Assembly (NCBI GenBank): GCA_046734415.1
Contig: JBKPRD010000293.1
Coordinates: forward strand, 1-11,818
Source of the DNA: DATBLE01 sp046734415
GTDB taxonomy: Bacteria; Actinomycetota; Thermoleophilia; Gaiellales; Gaiellaceae
Direction of reading: 5' to 3'
DNA length: 11,818 nucleotides
This document shows, piece after piece, positions 1 to 7,240 of this stretch (positions are counted from its first letter, which is position 1; every line of letters starts with the position of its first letter). A program made the translations under genes and the position numbers. A model generated the notes under the pieces. The model saw only the letters and a list, made by a program, of their open reading frames with translations. It was not told where the DNA came from and ran no database searches.

Positions 1-695
1 ATCGCAGAGCTGTGCCACACATTGCGCCACTTCGACCACTGGCGCTTCTTGTCCACGCAGACCACGCGCGTGTCGACGGCGGCGTCGCAGTGGAAGTGCG
101 CCGCCAGTGCAGTCAAGGTGTGCTGCCAGAAGCGATCCTCCTGCTTGTGGCCGCCCATCATGAGCCCGAGCTCGAAGATCGGGTCGCTTGCGCGCATCAG
201 GACCTGAGCCTGGGCGACCGTGTCGTCGGCGACCTCGGTCGCGCTGAACGTGATCCAGCCCGCGAACATGTGGCCCTGCGGGGTCATGAGGGTGAACGAC
301 TCCTCGTCTGCATAGAGCACCATCACGCCCGTCGACAGCTTCATCTTTCCCGGCAGGGCCATGTTCAGCAGCGCCACTTCCCCCGGCTCGATGCCGGTGA
401 GCGGTGCGTAGAAGCGGTTGCCATCGGGCCAGAAGTCCGGGAAGCGCTGTTTCCAGCTGGTGATCAGGTCGGTCGCCGAGACCCTGGCGGCCGGCAGCCG
501 CACCTGATAGGTCTTCTGCCACATCTTCCCGAAGCCCTGGATCGGCGAAGTGAGCCGACGACCATCGACGTTCAGGTTCACGGCTCCCTCCGGTACGTCG
601 GAGACGTTCAGCCGCGACACCGACTTGGCCCAGCTCGCGGCGTCGCGCGCCGCATCCGGCTCGTCGACGGGCACTTCTGTTCGCTCATCGTTCAT
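1..695 (-). CDS. Conserved protein of unknown function, DUF1990/SRPBCC-like (3' end off window)
   Basis: Reading leftward from an ATG at 693-695, the frame stays open to the window edge, giving 231 residues and no stop, so the C-terminus is missing. The start is well supported: GAGGAG-type ribosome binding sequence overlaps the stop of the upstream STAS gene, and only 9 nt separate the two. After a charged N-terminal tail (about 1-30), the protein has aromatic-rich blocks such as GFGKMWQKTYQVRL (about 54-67), NRFYAPLTG (93-101), MTPQGHMFAGW (137-147), FELGLMMGG (174-182) and a late NVWH (225-228). No signal peptide or membrane segment is seen. The pattern resembles conserved actinobacterial proteins of the SRPBCC/DUF1990 type, perhaps a small-molecule-binding fold. 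That assignment is from memory of the family, not a search. Its place at the end of the STAS cluster suggests an accessory or output role, but no function can be given. Confidence 0.75.
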   Translation of the reverse strand, partial: MNDERTEVPVDEPDAARDAASWAKSVSRLNVSDVPEGAVNLNVDGRRLTSPIQGFGKMWQKTYQVRLPAARVSATDLITSWKQRFPDFWPDGNRFYAPLTGIEPGEVALLNMALPGKMKLSTGVMVLYADEESFTLMTPQGHMFAGWITFSATEVADDTVAQAQVLMRASDPIFELGLMMGGHKQEDRFWQHTLTALAAHFHCDAAVDTRVVCVDKKRQWSKWRNVWHSSA

Positions 696-704
696 GGCTG
701 CTCC

Positions 705-1061
705 TCACGCCCCAATCGCGGCCACCGCGTCGGCTTCGGAGTCGTGGATGCCGACCGCCTCGTCGAGGCGCGTCAGCTCGAAGATCTGGCGGTAGTGGTC
801 GGACAAGCCGAACGCGAGCACGCGCTGGTGTTGGCGCTGGGCCCGGACGAGCAGCGTGACGAGCAGTCCGATGCCACCGCTGTTCATGTAGTCCAGATCG
901 CCGAAGTCGAGGATGATCGCCCTGACGCCCGGGCCGTTGGCGCGGCTGTAAGCGTCCATCAGCACATCCTCGCTCTGGGCGGTGATCTCACCCTTGACCT
1001 CGATCAGGCGGGTCGCATCCGCGACCTCGCGCACCTCGAATGTGGTCGCCGCTTCAGGCAT
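705..1061 (-). CDS. STAS-domain anti-sigma factor antagonist (STAS-1)
   Basis: A 118-residue single STAS domain. The block YMNSGGIGLL (58-67) carries the usual phospho-acceptor serine, here Ser61, at the start of the helix that docks on the anti-sigma kinase. GLSDHYRQIFELTRLDE (about 84-100) is the typical C-terminal STAS helix region. In known SpoIIAA/RsbV-type proteins, a HATPase kinase phosphorylates this residue and a SpoIIE/PP2C phosphatase removes the phosphate. Both activities are encoded together in the gene at 1406-3013. The ATG at 1061 lies inside the end of the upstream STAS gene (8-nt overlap), behind an AAGGGA-like ribosome site. Asn replaces the Asp that often precedes the serine, and Gly replaces the second hydroxyl residue, so only one acceptor is present. 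Cytoplasmic and soluble. Confidence 0.9.
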   Translation of the reverse strand: MPEAATTFEVREVADATRLIEVKGEITAQSEDVLMDAYSRANGPGVRAIILDFGDLDYMNSGGIGLLVTLLVRAQRQHQRVLAFGLSDHYRQIFELTRLDEAVGIHDSEADAVAAIGA

Positions 1062-1419
1062 GATCGTTCCCTTCGGCGCCGCTCACGGCGCGGTCTTCGT
1101 TGTCGGCGATCGTCATGAAGTCGGCCAGCCGGGTGATCTCGAAGATCTCGCGGTAGTGGCTCGACAGCCCGAACGCCCTGATTTCGATGCCGCTCTTGCG
1201 GGCATCGGCCAGCAGTCCGACGATCAGCGCGATTCCCGTGCTGTTGATGTAGTCGGCGCGCTCGAAGTTCAGTGCGACCGAGGCGGCGCCGCCGTCGGTG
1301 GCGTGCGCATATGCCTCGTTCAAGGCGGCCTCGGCGGACGCATTCACGTCGCCGACGAGGTCGATCACCGCTACGCCGTCGCGCTCGCGGACGGTCGCGC
1401 GCAGCTCACTCGTTGCCAT
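1054..1419 (-). CDS. STAS-domain anti-sigma factor antagonist (STAS-2)
   Basis: A 121-residue single STAS domain and clear paralog of its downstream neighbour. Both share a YxNSxGI core followed by a GLS(S/D)HYR(E/Q)IFE(I/L)TRL block. The acceptor region is YINSTGIALI (57-66), with Ser60 and Thr61 as possible phosphorylation sites. The ATG at 1419 sits 6 nt after AAGGAG (complement of 1426-1431) and overlaps the end of the SpoIIE/HATPase gene by 14 nt, so translation is probably coupled and the products made in similar amounts. Expected role from the family: bind and titrate an anti-sigma HATPase when unphosphorylated. Two antagonists next to one phosphatase/kinase imply either two targets or graded control. 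The acidic C-terminal tail (about 106-121) is unlike STAS-1. Confidence 0.9.
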   Translation of the reverse strand: MATSELRATVRERDGVAVIDLVGDVNASAEAALNEAYAHATDGGAASVALNFERADYINSTGIALIVGLLADARKSGIEIRAFGLSSHYREIFEITRLADFMTIADNEDRAVSGAEGNDHA

Positions 1420-3013
1420 CGCCTTCTCCTTCCAGGCGCAGGGCGAGTTCGACGGTACGGCCGCCGCCCTCGTTCGTAACGCGCGCCTCGTCGACCATCT
1501 TCTCGATCAGGAACAGGCCCCACCCACGCGGGGTTTGACGGCCTTCGAGCTTCGCCTCGATGTCCGGCGCATCGGCTTCGGCGAGCTCACCAGCGTCGCC
1601 GCGGTCGGACACCTGCACCACCACGCGGCCTGCTGAGCGCACGACGCGTATTGAGACCGGCCGGTCGGCGCGGTACTCGTTGCCGTGCTCCATCGCGTTC
1701 ATCGCAGCCTCGGCGACGGCAGTCTTCAGGCGCTCGAGCCTGGCCGGCTCGATGCCGAGTCCGGCGACGGCGAGCGCCACGCGGTCCATCGCCTCGCGCT
1801 CGTTACCGGGTGCACTCGGCAAGTCGAAGGAGGCGAGGACGTTGCCGTTCGACGCGCCGAGCGCGTGCGCTGAGCCGGGAGACCGTTCGAGGGTCACCAT
1901 CGTGATGTCGTCCTCCTGTTCGCTCGCCGGGCCCGTGAAAGCCGTGAGGTCGCGCAGCACGCGGTTGATCAACTCCTCGCCACCAGGCCCCGCGGCGACC
2001 GTTTCCTTCAGCCGCGGGAAGCCGAACATGGCGCGTTCGGGATCGTGAGCCTCGACGACGCCGTCCGAATGCAAGAGAACGCTGTCGCCAGGCTCCAGAA
2101 CGATCTCCTTCTCCTCGTAGTCCATGCCGGGCATGAGGCCCAGCGGCATGCCCCGCGCGCGCAGCTCGACCACGCCGCCGGCGGTCTTCACGTAGGGCAG
2201 GTCGTGGCCCGCGTTGGCGAAGCGCAGCCGTCCGGTCTCCACATCGAGTACGCCGTACAGGCAGGTCACGAACATCTTCTCCGGCATGTCGGGGCACAGG
2301 TGCTCGTTGACGCGCTCGAGGACCACGCCCGGCTCGATGAGGCGCTGAGCCGACGCACGCAGGACGCTGCGCGTGGCGGACATCACGAGCGCGGCGGGCA
2401 CGCCCTTGTCGGTCACGTCGCCCACGACGAAGCCCACGCGGCCGTCGGAGAGCGGGATCACGTCGTAGAAGTCGCCTCCGACCTCGCGCGCCGGCCGGTA
2501 GTAGGCGGCCACATGCCAGCCGGGCAGGTCGGGGAGCTCCTTGGGCAGGAAGTGCTGCTGGATCAGGCGCGCGACTTCGAGCTCCTGTTCGAAGCGCTGC
2601 CGCGTCGCCGCTTCCGCCTCCTGTTCGCGCACCAGCTGACCGACGCGCAGCGCCGGCGCAGCCTGGGCGGCCAGATTGTCAAGCAACTTGCGGTCGTCGG
2701 TCGAGTAGTCCTGCTCTGAGAGTCGTGGCCCGAGGTTGAGGACGCCGATGAGCTCGCCTTGGCTGATCAGCGGGACGGCCAGCTTCACGCCCGCGGCCCT
2801 GAGCTCGCGGACCGCCGGGGAGTCCAGATCCAGGTCGTCGAGGTCGACCACTCCGCTCGCGCTCTCGAACAGCGCGAGGAGCGGGTCATTGGGGCCGATG
2901 TCGACGGGCGCCGGCTCGGGCGCGGGCGTGTCGTCCGGCGGGGCGGTCGGCGGCTCTGCTTCTGCGGTGCCGCGACGGAGCCTGCGCCCGAGTGATTTGC
3001 GAATCGCCGCCAT
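1406..3013 (-). CDS. SpoIIE-type PP2C phosphatase fused to an RsbW-like HATPase, with partial GAF-like N-terminus
   Basis: A 535-residue soluble regulator. Order: a basic start and a Pro/Ala/Glu-rich linker (about 1-40); a short GAF-like segment (about 42-125; VPLISQGELIGVLNLG resembles the second half of a GAF); a probable coiled-coil linker (127-155) ending in the usual IQQHFLPKELP; a SpoIIE/PP2C domain (about 160-378); and an RsbW-like HATPase (about 395-528). Metal ligands of the phosphatase are visible: Asp181 in GGDFYD, Asp199 in GDVTDKG, Asp317 in SDGVVE, Asp368/369 in EDDI. The ATPase has the N box (Glu435, Asn439 in EAAMNAMEHGN), Asp470 in VSDRGDAG and glycines in RGWGLFLIEKM. Known families with this pairing dephosphorylate STAS antagonists and bind or phosphorylate them through the HATPase. 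Both STAS partners follow immediately. The ATG at 3013 has GGAG 4 nt upstream. Confidence 0.92.
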   Translation of the reverse strand: MAAIRKSLGRRLRRGTAEAEPPTAPPDDTPAPEPAPVDIGPNDPLLALFESASGVVDLDDLDLDSPAVRELRAAGVKLAVPLISQGELIGVLNLGPRLSEQDYSTDDRKLLDNLAAQAAPALRVGQLVREQEAEAATRQRFEQELEVARLIQQHFLPKELPDLPGWHVAAYYRPAREVGGDFYDVIPLSDGRVGFVVGDVTDKGVPAALVMSATRSVLRASAQRLIEPGVVLERVNEHLCPDMPEKMFVTCLYGVLDVETGRLRFANAGHDLPYVKTAGGVVELRARGMPLGLMPGMDYEEKEIVLEPGDSVLLHSDGVVEAHDPERAMFGFPRLKETVAAGPGGEELINRVLRDLTAFTGPASEQEDDITMVTLERSPGSAHALGASNGNVLASFDLPSAPGNEREAMDRVALAVAGLGIEPARLERLKTAVAEAAMNAMEHGNEYRADRPVSIRVVRSAGRVVVQVSDRGDAGELAEADAPDIEAKLEGRQTPRGWGLFLIEKMVDEARVTNEGGGRTVELALRLEGEGDGNE

Positions 3014-3025
3014 CGCACTCCGTTT

Positions 3026-3604
3026 CTACGCCGCCGGCGTCCGGGATCCGTTACGAGACGAAAGGCCGTAGACCGCGACCGGCTTGGGCTTGCCTCTGAG
3101 CGTGAGCCGGCTGCGCTCGACCAGCCCGTCGTCCGGGCCGTCGAGCAGGCAGTGGGTTGCCTCGGTCAACAGCAATTCCTCGCCCAGGTCGCGGGTCGCG
3201 TCCTGCACCCGTGCCGCGACATTCACGGGGTCGCCTATCACCGCCACCTCGGTGAAACCGCCGCCGCCCACCGTTCCGATCAGCACCAGTCCCGAGTTGA
3301 TCCCGATCCCGATCCGGCAGCGGTCGCCGAACTGCGACTCGACCGCGGCCAGGATCTCCTCGCCGGCGGCCAGCGCCACGTCCGCATGGTCCGGGGATCC
3401 GAACACAGCCAGGAGCCCATCCCCGGTGAGCTTGTTGACGTGCCCACCGTGATCCGTCACGACCGGGATCACCAATTCGAAGAATTCGTTCAGGTAGTCA
3501 ACCGCCACGCGCGCGGTCGAGCGGTCAGAGAAGCTCGTGAAGCCGCGGATGTCGACGAAGGCGAGAGTGACCATCTGCCACTCTGGCTCGACGCGCGCGC
3601 TCAC
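3026..3604 (-). CDS. Stand-alone class III adenylate cyclase catalytic domain
   Basis: A 192-residue protein that is nearly all cyclase domain and should make cAMP from ATP. Expected active-site residues are present: metal-binding Asp18 (FVDIRGFTSFS) and Asp62 (LTGDGLLAVFG), adenine-selecting Lys58 and Asp125 (VIGDPVNVAAR), and transition-state Asn128 and Arg132. The Lys/Asp pair argues for ATP over GTP. There is no membrane segment, HAMP, GAF or other sensor domain, so input must come from a partner. Class III domains act as dimers, so a homodimer is expected. The frame stays open upstream to 4294, but that part is a shadow of the membrane gene. The GTG at 3604 is preferred because it forms a GTGA overlap with the upstream stop, has GGAGG 7 nt before it, and begins just before the conserved domain. 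Coupling to the four membrane paralogs suggests a split receptor cyclase (inference). Confidence 0.92.
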   Translation of the reverse strand: MSARVEPEWQMVTLAFVDIRGFTSFSDRSTARVAVDYLNEFFELVIPVVTDHGGHVNKLTGDGLLAVFGSPDHADVALAAGEEILAAVESQFGDRCRIGIGINSGLVLIGTVGGGGFTEVAVIGDPVNVAARVQDATRDLGEELLLTEATHCLLDGPDDGLVERSRLTLRGKPKPVAVYGLSSRNGSRTPAA

Positions 3605-4857
3605 GCTCGCGCCTCCGGCGACCGCAGCCACACCGACACGTGCGCGGGCTGAAGGGTCTCGCGCACGACGGCGCTCAGCTCGGCGTTCAGGGCCACGAGG
3701 TCGACTTCGTTCCGCAGGTGCGCCGAGAAGCCTTCGAGCGTGCGTCGCGCGTCGTATCTCCGACGGTAGAAGCGACGGTCGACTGCGTTCTGGATGCGTG
3801 CGCGTGCAGGCCGGAACAGCGCTGCAGCCGCAAGTGTCGAGACCGCCACGGCGAGGCCGGACCCGCCGGCGACCCCGCTGAGCGTGAGCTGGAGCAGGAG
3901 CACGCTGCCCAGATAGGCCGCCGCGAGCGTCGCCGTCAGGGCGCCGTAGACGAGCGTCCGGTTGACGACGACGTCGATGTCGTAGAGCCGGTAGCGCAAC
4001 AGCGCGACCGCGAGCCCACCCGCCACCGCCAGCAGGCCTATCAGGATCGCAACCCAGCCGACCCCGGACCCGAGCCAGCCCGACGCCGCCGAACCGGCGA
4101 CCGCACCCACGACCAGCAGGCAACCGGCGCTTGCGACCCACCGCAGCTGCAAGCGCTCGATTCCGTGCGCGCGCCGATAGCGCACGACGAGCGAAGCGAA
4201 ACCGGCCAGCGCAGCAGCGGCGACCGCCGCGAATGACGCACCCGCGACTGCCCGCAGGCCAATGCCCTCGACTCCGAACGGGTTGTCTACCCACGGAAAG
4301 TCAGCCGTGTCCAAGGGCCCCGGGGCCAGCGCGGTGCTGAGCGTGGCTACGGCTCCCACCACGATTGCCGCCCACGCGACCACGTGCCAGCGCGGGCCGG
4401 GCGGCGCACCGGTCGGGAACAGCAGCGGGACCAGCGCGAGCAGGCAGACGAACGCGGGCACGAAGGTCCAACTCCCGAGCCAGGCGACATAGTCCGCTGC
4501 GCGCGGCGCGTTCGAGCGCCCGAACGCGACGTGCCAGTAAACCGCGCTCGAGAAGACTCCGACAGACCACAGGAATGCGCCCGCACCGATTAGCCAGCCG
4601 ACCGGGTTACGGGGGCGCCGCGCCGCGACAATTGCGCCGACCACTGCAAAGGCCGAGAACACGACTGCGCTGAGCGCCGCGTACGGCACGTAGCCACCGT
4701 CCGGCTTGTCGCGCGGTGTCGGTCCCGACGGCGCCACGTGCTTGGGGCCGCCGACGTTCGGATCGATGATCGCGAGAACGACAACCGAGATCGTCAGGGC
4801 GACCGTGAGCGCGCAAATCGCCCAGGCAAGTCGTGCGGTCGCCGTGGAGCGACTCAC
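3601..4857 (-). CDS. Multi-spanning membrane protein, sensor-kinase-like without kinase domain (paralog A)
   Basis: A 418-residue, roughly 10-TM protein (hydrophobic stretches near 8-30, 58-79, 86-108, 126-147, 157-177, 202-225, 239-257, 263-287, 302-326, 331-348). Conserved blocks shared with its three neighbours: RRPRNPVGWLI (80-90), LLFPTG (145-150), NPFG (192-195), RYRLYDIDVVVNRTLVYGAL (288-307) and ALFRPARARIQNAVDRRFYR (346-365). A cytoplasmic tail of about 70 residues ends in QPAHVSVWLR. This arrangement is seen in the membrane half of some actinobacterial sensor histidine kinases, but here the protein stops before any phospho-acceptor or ATPase domain. The GTG at 4857 overlaps the upstream stop by 4 nt and has GGGAG 5 nt before it. 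Its last bases carry the ribosome site and start of the cyclase, so it is the paralog most directly coupled to cyclase. It has the longest first loop (about 31-57). Ligand unknown. Confidence 0.88.
   Translation of the reverse strand: MSRSTATARLAWAICALTVALTISVVVLAIIDPNVGGPKHVAPSGPTPRDKPDGGYVPYAALSAVVFSAFAVVGAIVAARRPRNPVGWLIGAGAFLWSVGVFSSAVYWHVAFGRSNAPRAADYVAWLGSWTFVPAFVCLLALVPLLFPTGAPPGPRWHVVAWAAIVVGAVATLSTALAPGPLDTADFPWVDNPFGVEGIGLRAVAGASFAAVAAAALAGFASLVVRYRRAHGIERLQLRWVASAGCLLVVGAVAGSAASGWLGSGVGWVAILIGLLAVAGGLAVALLRYRLYDIDVVVNRTLVYGALTATLAAAYLGSVLLLQLTLSGVAGGSGLAVAVSTLAAAALFRPARARIQNAVDRRFYRRRYDARRTLEGFSAHLRNEVDLVALNAELSAVVRETLQPAHVSVWLRSPEARA
3612..3616 (-). promoter_or_regulatory. Ribosome binding site fixing the cyclase start
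   Basis: GGAGG on the minus strand lies 7 nt before the GTG at 3604, inside the last codons of the upstream membrane gene. It decides the short cyclase start over the long open frame that runs to 4294. Confidence 0.7.
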
Positions 4858-4902
4858 GTGCGCTCCCGCAGCCAGAGGGTCACGTGCGCGGGCTGTAGCG
4901 TC
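4854..4902 (-). repeat. Duplicated gene-junction sequence, copy 1 (B/A junction)
   Basis: The stretch covering the tail of paralog B and the start of A matches 6062-6110 at about 43 of 49 bases by eye. It includes an identical 14-base block with the GGGAG ribosome site and GTGA overlap. It encodes QPAHVTLWLRERT. This marks the paralogs and their junctions as products of tandem duplication. Confidence 0.7.
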
Positions 4903-6065
4903 TCACGGACGACCGCCCGCAGCTCGCCTTTCAACGCCGCGAGGTCGACCTCGTTGCGCAGACGAGCAGAGAACCCCTCGAGCGTCCGCTGCGCGTCGTA
5001 CTTGCCCCGGTAGAAGTGCCGGTCGACCGCGTGTTGGATGCGTGCCCGCGCAGGTCGGAACAGCGCTGCAGCGACGAGCGTCGAGGCTGCGACCGCAAGC
5101 CCTGATCCACCGGCGACCCCGCTCAAGACGAGTTGGAGCAGAAGCACGCTGCCCAGATAGGCCGCGGCCAGCGTCGCCGTCAAGGCGCTGTAGACCAGCG
5201 TCCGGTTGATCACGACGTCGATGTCGTAGAGCCGGTAGCGGAGGATCGCGACCCCGGCCGCCATTGGGAAGGCGGCGAAGCTGAGGCCCAGCACGCCCAT
5301 CCGGAGCTGAAGATTGCCGTGGGGCCAGATGAGCCAGGTGCTCATGACCAGCGCCGTCACGAGCCCCACTATCGCCCCGACGGCCAGCACGAGCTTGAGC
5401 TGTTGGCGCTCGGTGCCCCGCGCTCGCCGAAGCCGGATCAGCAACGACCCGCTGGCAAGCGCGAGACCGACCGCAACGAGCAGCCAGGCGCCCAGGTTGA
5501 CGGCATCCATGGCCGCGCGCGTGCCTGAGATGCCGAACGGGTTCGAGACGATCGCGAAGGGGTCGTCGAGTCGTCCGGGCCTGAGAACGTCGGTGACGAG
5601 AAGCAGCACGCTGGCGAGTCCGAGCATGTACGCGACGGGCTGCCATCGCCGGGAGGGAAGGCGCCCATCGGGGAAGAGCAGCACCGCGAAGCCGAGCAGC
5701 GCCGCAACTGGCTCTCCCGGGAACGCGGCCGCAGCGCCCGCGCCGGGCAGTCGCGTCGAGACTGCGTAGAGCCCGTAGTCGGCATACACCCAGGCGAGCA
5801 CCGTCGCGCCGATCAGGAGGCCGAGAGCGCAGAAGATCCAGCCGATCCGGTTCCCTGGCAGCCGCGAGGTCACGATCCAACCGACGGCCACGAGGGACAG
5901 CGAGAGCAGCAGGAATGAGGCGCCACCGACGCCGCCGAATACGTCGGCCGGCAAAGAGCGCCCCGGCCCGAGTGCCAGCAACACGATGCTCCCAAGCGCG
6001 ATCAAAGCGGAAAGCGCCACCGCGATCGCGCCGGCACTGCGTGAGGTTGCACCTGTCGCGGTCAC
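4854..6065 (-). CDS. Multi-spanning membrane protein, sensor-kinase-like without kinase domain (paralog B)
   Basis: A 403-residue paralog of A, C and D. The core RYRLYDIDVVINRTLVYSAL (276-295) and the tail ALFRPARARIQHAVDRHFYR (334-353), followed by GKYDAQRTLEGFSARL, match the neighbours closely. The N-terminal half is more divergent but keeps RLPGNRIGWIF (68-78), LLFPDGRLPSRRW (129-141) and NPFG (175-178). About 10 membrane segments are expected. The loop before the LLFPDG block is unusual in being Ala/Gly/Pro-rich (about 105-120), and the loop at 243-256 is Trp- and His-containing (STWLIWPHG). The protein ends in LWLRERT, identical to paralog C. GTG start at 6065 with GGGAG 5 nt upstream and a GTGA overlap with C. 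No signalling enzyme domain is attached. Likely a membrane sensor or scaffold subunit, by context only. Confidence 0.88.
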   Translation of the reverse strand: MTATGATSRSAGAIAVALSALIALGSIVLLALGPGRSLPADVFGGVGGASFLLLSLSLVAVGWIVTSRLPGNRIGWIFCALGLLIGATVLAWVYADYGLYAVSTRLPGAGAAAAFPGEPVAALLGFAVLLFPDGRLPSRRWQPVAYMLGLASVLLLVTDVLRPGRLDDPFAIVSNPFGISGTRAAMDAVNLGAWLLVAVGLALASGSLLIRLRRARGTERQQLKLVLAVGAIVGLVTALVMSTWLIWPHGNLQLRMGVLGLSFAAFPMAAGVAILRYRLYDIDVVINRTLVYSALTATLAAAYLGSVLLLQLVLSGVAGGSGLAVAASTLVAAALFRPARARIQHAVDRHFYRGKYDAQRTLEGFSARLRNEVDLAALKGELRAVVRETLQPAHVTLWLRERT

Positions 6066-6110
6066 GTGCGCTCCCTAAGCCAGAGCGTCACGTGCGCGGG
6101 TTGCAGTGTC
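6062..6110 (-). repeat. Duplicated gene-junction sequence, copy 2 (C/B junction)
   Basis: Second copy of the 49-base junction described at 4854-4902. It contains the coding tail of paralog C and the ribosome site and start of B. The differences are mostly at third codon positions. Confidence 0.7.
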
Positions 6111-7240
6111 TCCGCCACCACGGCGCTCAGATCGCCGCTCATCGAGGCCAGGTCGACCTGGTCGCGCAGCTTTGCCGAGAAGGCCTCGAGCGTCCGCTGG
6201 GCGTCGTACTTGCGGCGGAAGAAGCGGCGGTCGACCGCGTCCTGGATACGGGCGCGCGCCGGCCGGAAGACCGCTGCGGCGGTGAGCGTGGAGACGGCCA
6301 CGGCCAGCCCGGAGCCGCGCGTCAAGCCGGTCAGCACGAGCTGAAGTACCAGCACGCTGACGAGGTACACGGCTGCCAGGGTGGCGGTCAGCGCGCCGTA
6401 GACCAGCGTCCGGTTGATCACGACGTCGATGTCGTACAGGCGGTAGCGCAGGATCGCGATGGCGGTCGCGATCGGGAGACCCAGGACGCTCGTCATGATC
6501 GCGATGTTCGAGGCGGTCGCGCCGATTTGGTCCGAGGTGACGACGGCGACGACGAGCGTCACCGCGGCAATCGTTCCGGCGAACGCAAGCCATTTGAGCT
6601 GCTCGCGCTGCTCGCCCGCGGCGCGGCGGAAGCGCAGCACGAGCGACAGCGCCGACCCGGCAACCGCAACGAACAGGCACAACGCCGCGAGCCCCTGGAG
6701 CGCGTCGACGGCAACGCTGTCGACTCCATAGGGATTCCTGATCTGGGGGTAGTCGGAGATACGGCCCGCGTGGAGTCCTTCCCCGACGAAGTTCGCCGCG
6801 ATACCGACCCCGGCGCACCACGCGACCAGCCGCCAGCGACGCGAGAGCAGCCGCCCGTCGGGAAAGAGCAGCAGCAGGAACGTGGCCGGCACCAGGATGA
6901 ACGGCATCCAGGAGAGGTCTCCGTACCACGCGGCGGTCTTGCCAAGCAGCGCCGGGCCGGTCCTGGCGTCGACCCAGTTGTCGGCGTAGGACGAGCTGAG
7001 CGCCCCGAGCCCCGCACCGACGGCCGCGACGAGGAAGAGCCAACCGATGGCGTTGCCCGGTTGACGCACCGCGATCATGACCCCGACCGCAGCGAAGACG
7101 ATGGCGATGGCCCATATGAAAAAGCCGGTGCTGTGGGCGCCGTTACCGCCCATCGCGGACACCACTGTCGCGGAGACCATGAGAACGAACACCACTCCGG
7201 CCAGTCCCCATGCCAGGCGGGTGGTCGCGCGTGCGCTCAA
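6062..7240 (-). CDS. Multi-spanning membrane protein, sensor-kinase-like without kinase domain (paralog C)
   Basis: A 392-residue paralog. The frame is open upstream to 8158, but the extra part is Arg-rich and antisense-like to paralog D coding, so it is not real protein. The chosen start is the TTG at 7240. It makes a TTGA overlap with the stop of D, has GGAG 8 nt upstream, and begins MSARATTRLAW, which lines up with the start of A. Features: RQPGNAIGWLF (59-69), LLFPDGRLLSRRW (124-136), NPYG (169-172), RYRLYDIDVVINRTLVYGAL (265-284), VFRPARARIQDAVDRRFFRR (324-343), and LWLRERT at the end. Roughly 10 membrane segments. The loop at about 83-110, expected to be extracytoplasmic, has several aromatic residues (YADNW, WYGDLSW) and could bind a ligand. 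No kinase or other enzyme domain. If the TTG start is right, weak initiation could lower its level relative to the other paralogs. Confidence 0.85.
   Translation of the reverse strand: MSARATTRLAWGLAGVVFVLMVSATVVSAMGGNGAHSTGFFIWAIAIVFAAVGVMIAVRQPGNAIGWLFLVAAVGAGLGALSSSYADNWVDARTGPALLGKTAAWYGDLSWMPFILVPATFLLLLFPDGRLLSRRWRLVAWCAGVGIAANFVGEGLHAGRISDYPQIRNPYGVDSVAVDALQGLAALCLFVAVAGSALSLVLRFRRAAGEQREQLKWLAFAGTIAAVTLVVAVVTSDQIGATASNIAIMTSVLGLPIATAIAILRYRLYDIDVVINRTLVYGALTATLAAVYLVSVLVLQLVLTGLTRGSGLAVAVSTLTAAAVFRPARARIQDAVDRRFFRRKYDAQRTLEAFSAKLRDQVDLASMSGDLSAVVAETLQPAHVTLWLRERT

Noticed and set aside
12..1118. A 368-codon open frame on the plus strand.
   Set aside because: Antisense to the DUF1990-like and STAS genes, which have recognised motifs, ribosome sites and tight junctions. 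GC-rich third positions keep the opposite frame open by chance.
3045..3056. Exact 12-base match GATCCGTTACGA with 8609-8620, as a possible shared operator.
   Set aside because: One copy is inside the cyclase coding end. At this length and GC bias, many such chance pairs are expected in about 12 kb.
3605..4294. Upstream extension of the cyclase reading frame to a 422-residue protein.
   Set aside because: The added part is Arg/Gly/Ala-rich low-complexity sequence that shadows membrane paralog A in another frame. The GTG at 3604 has a ribosome site and the standard 4-nt overlap.
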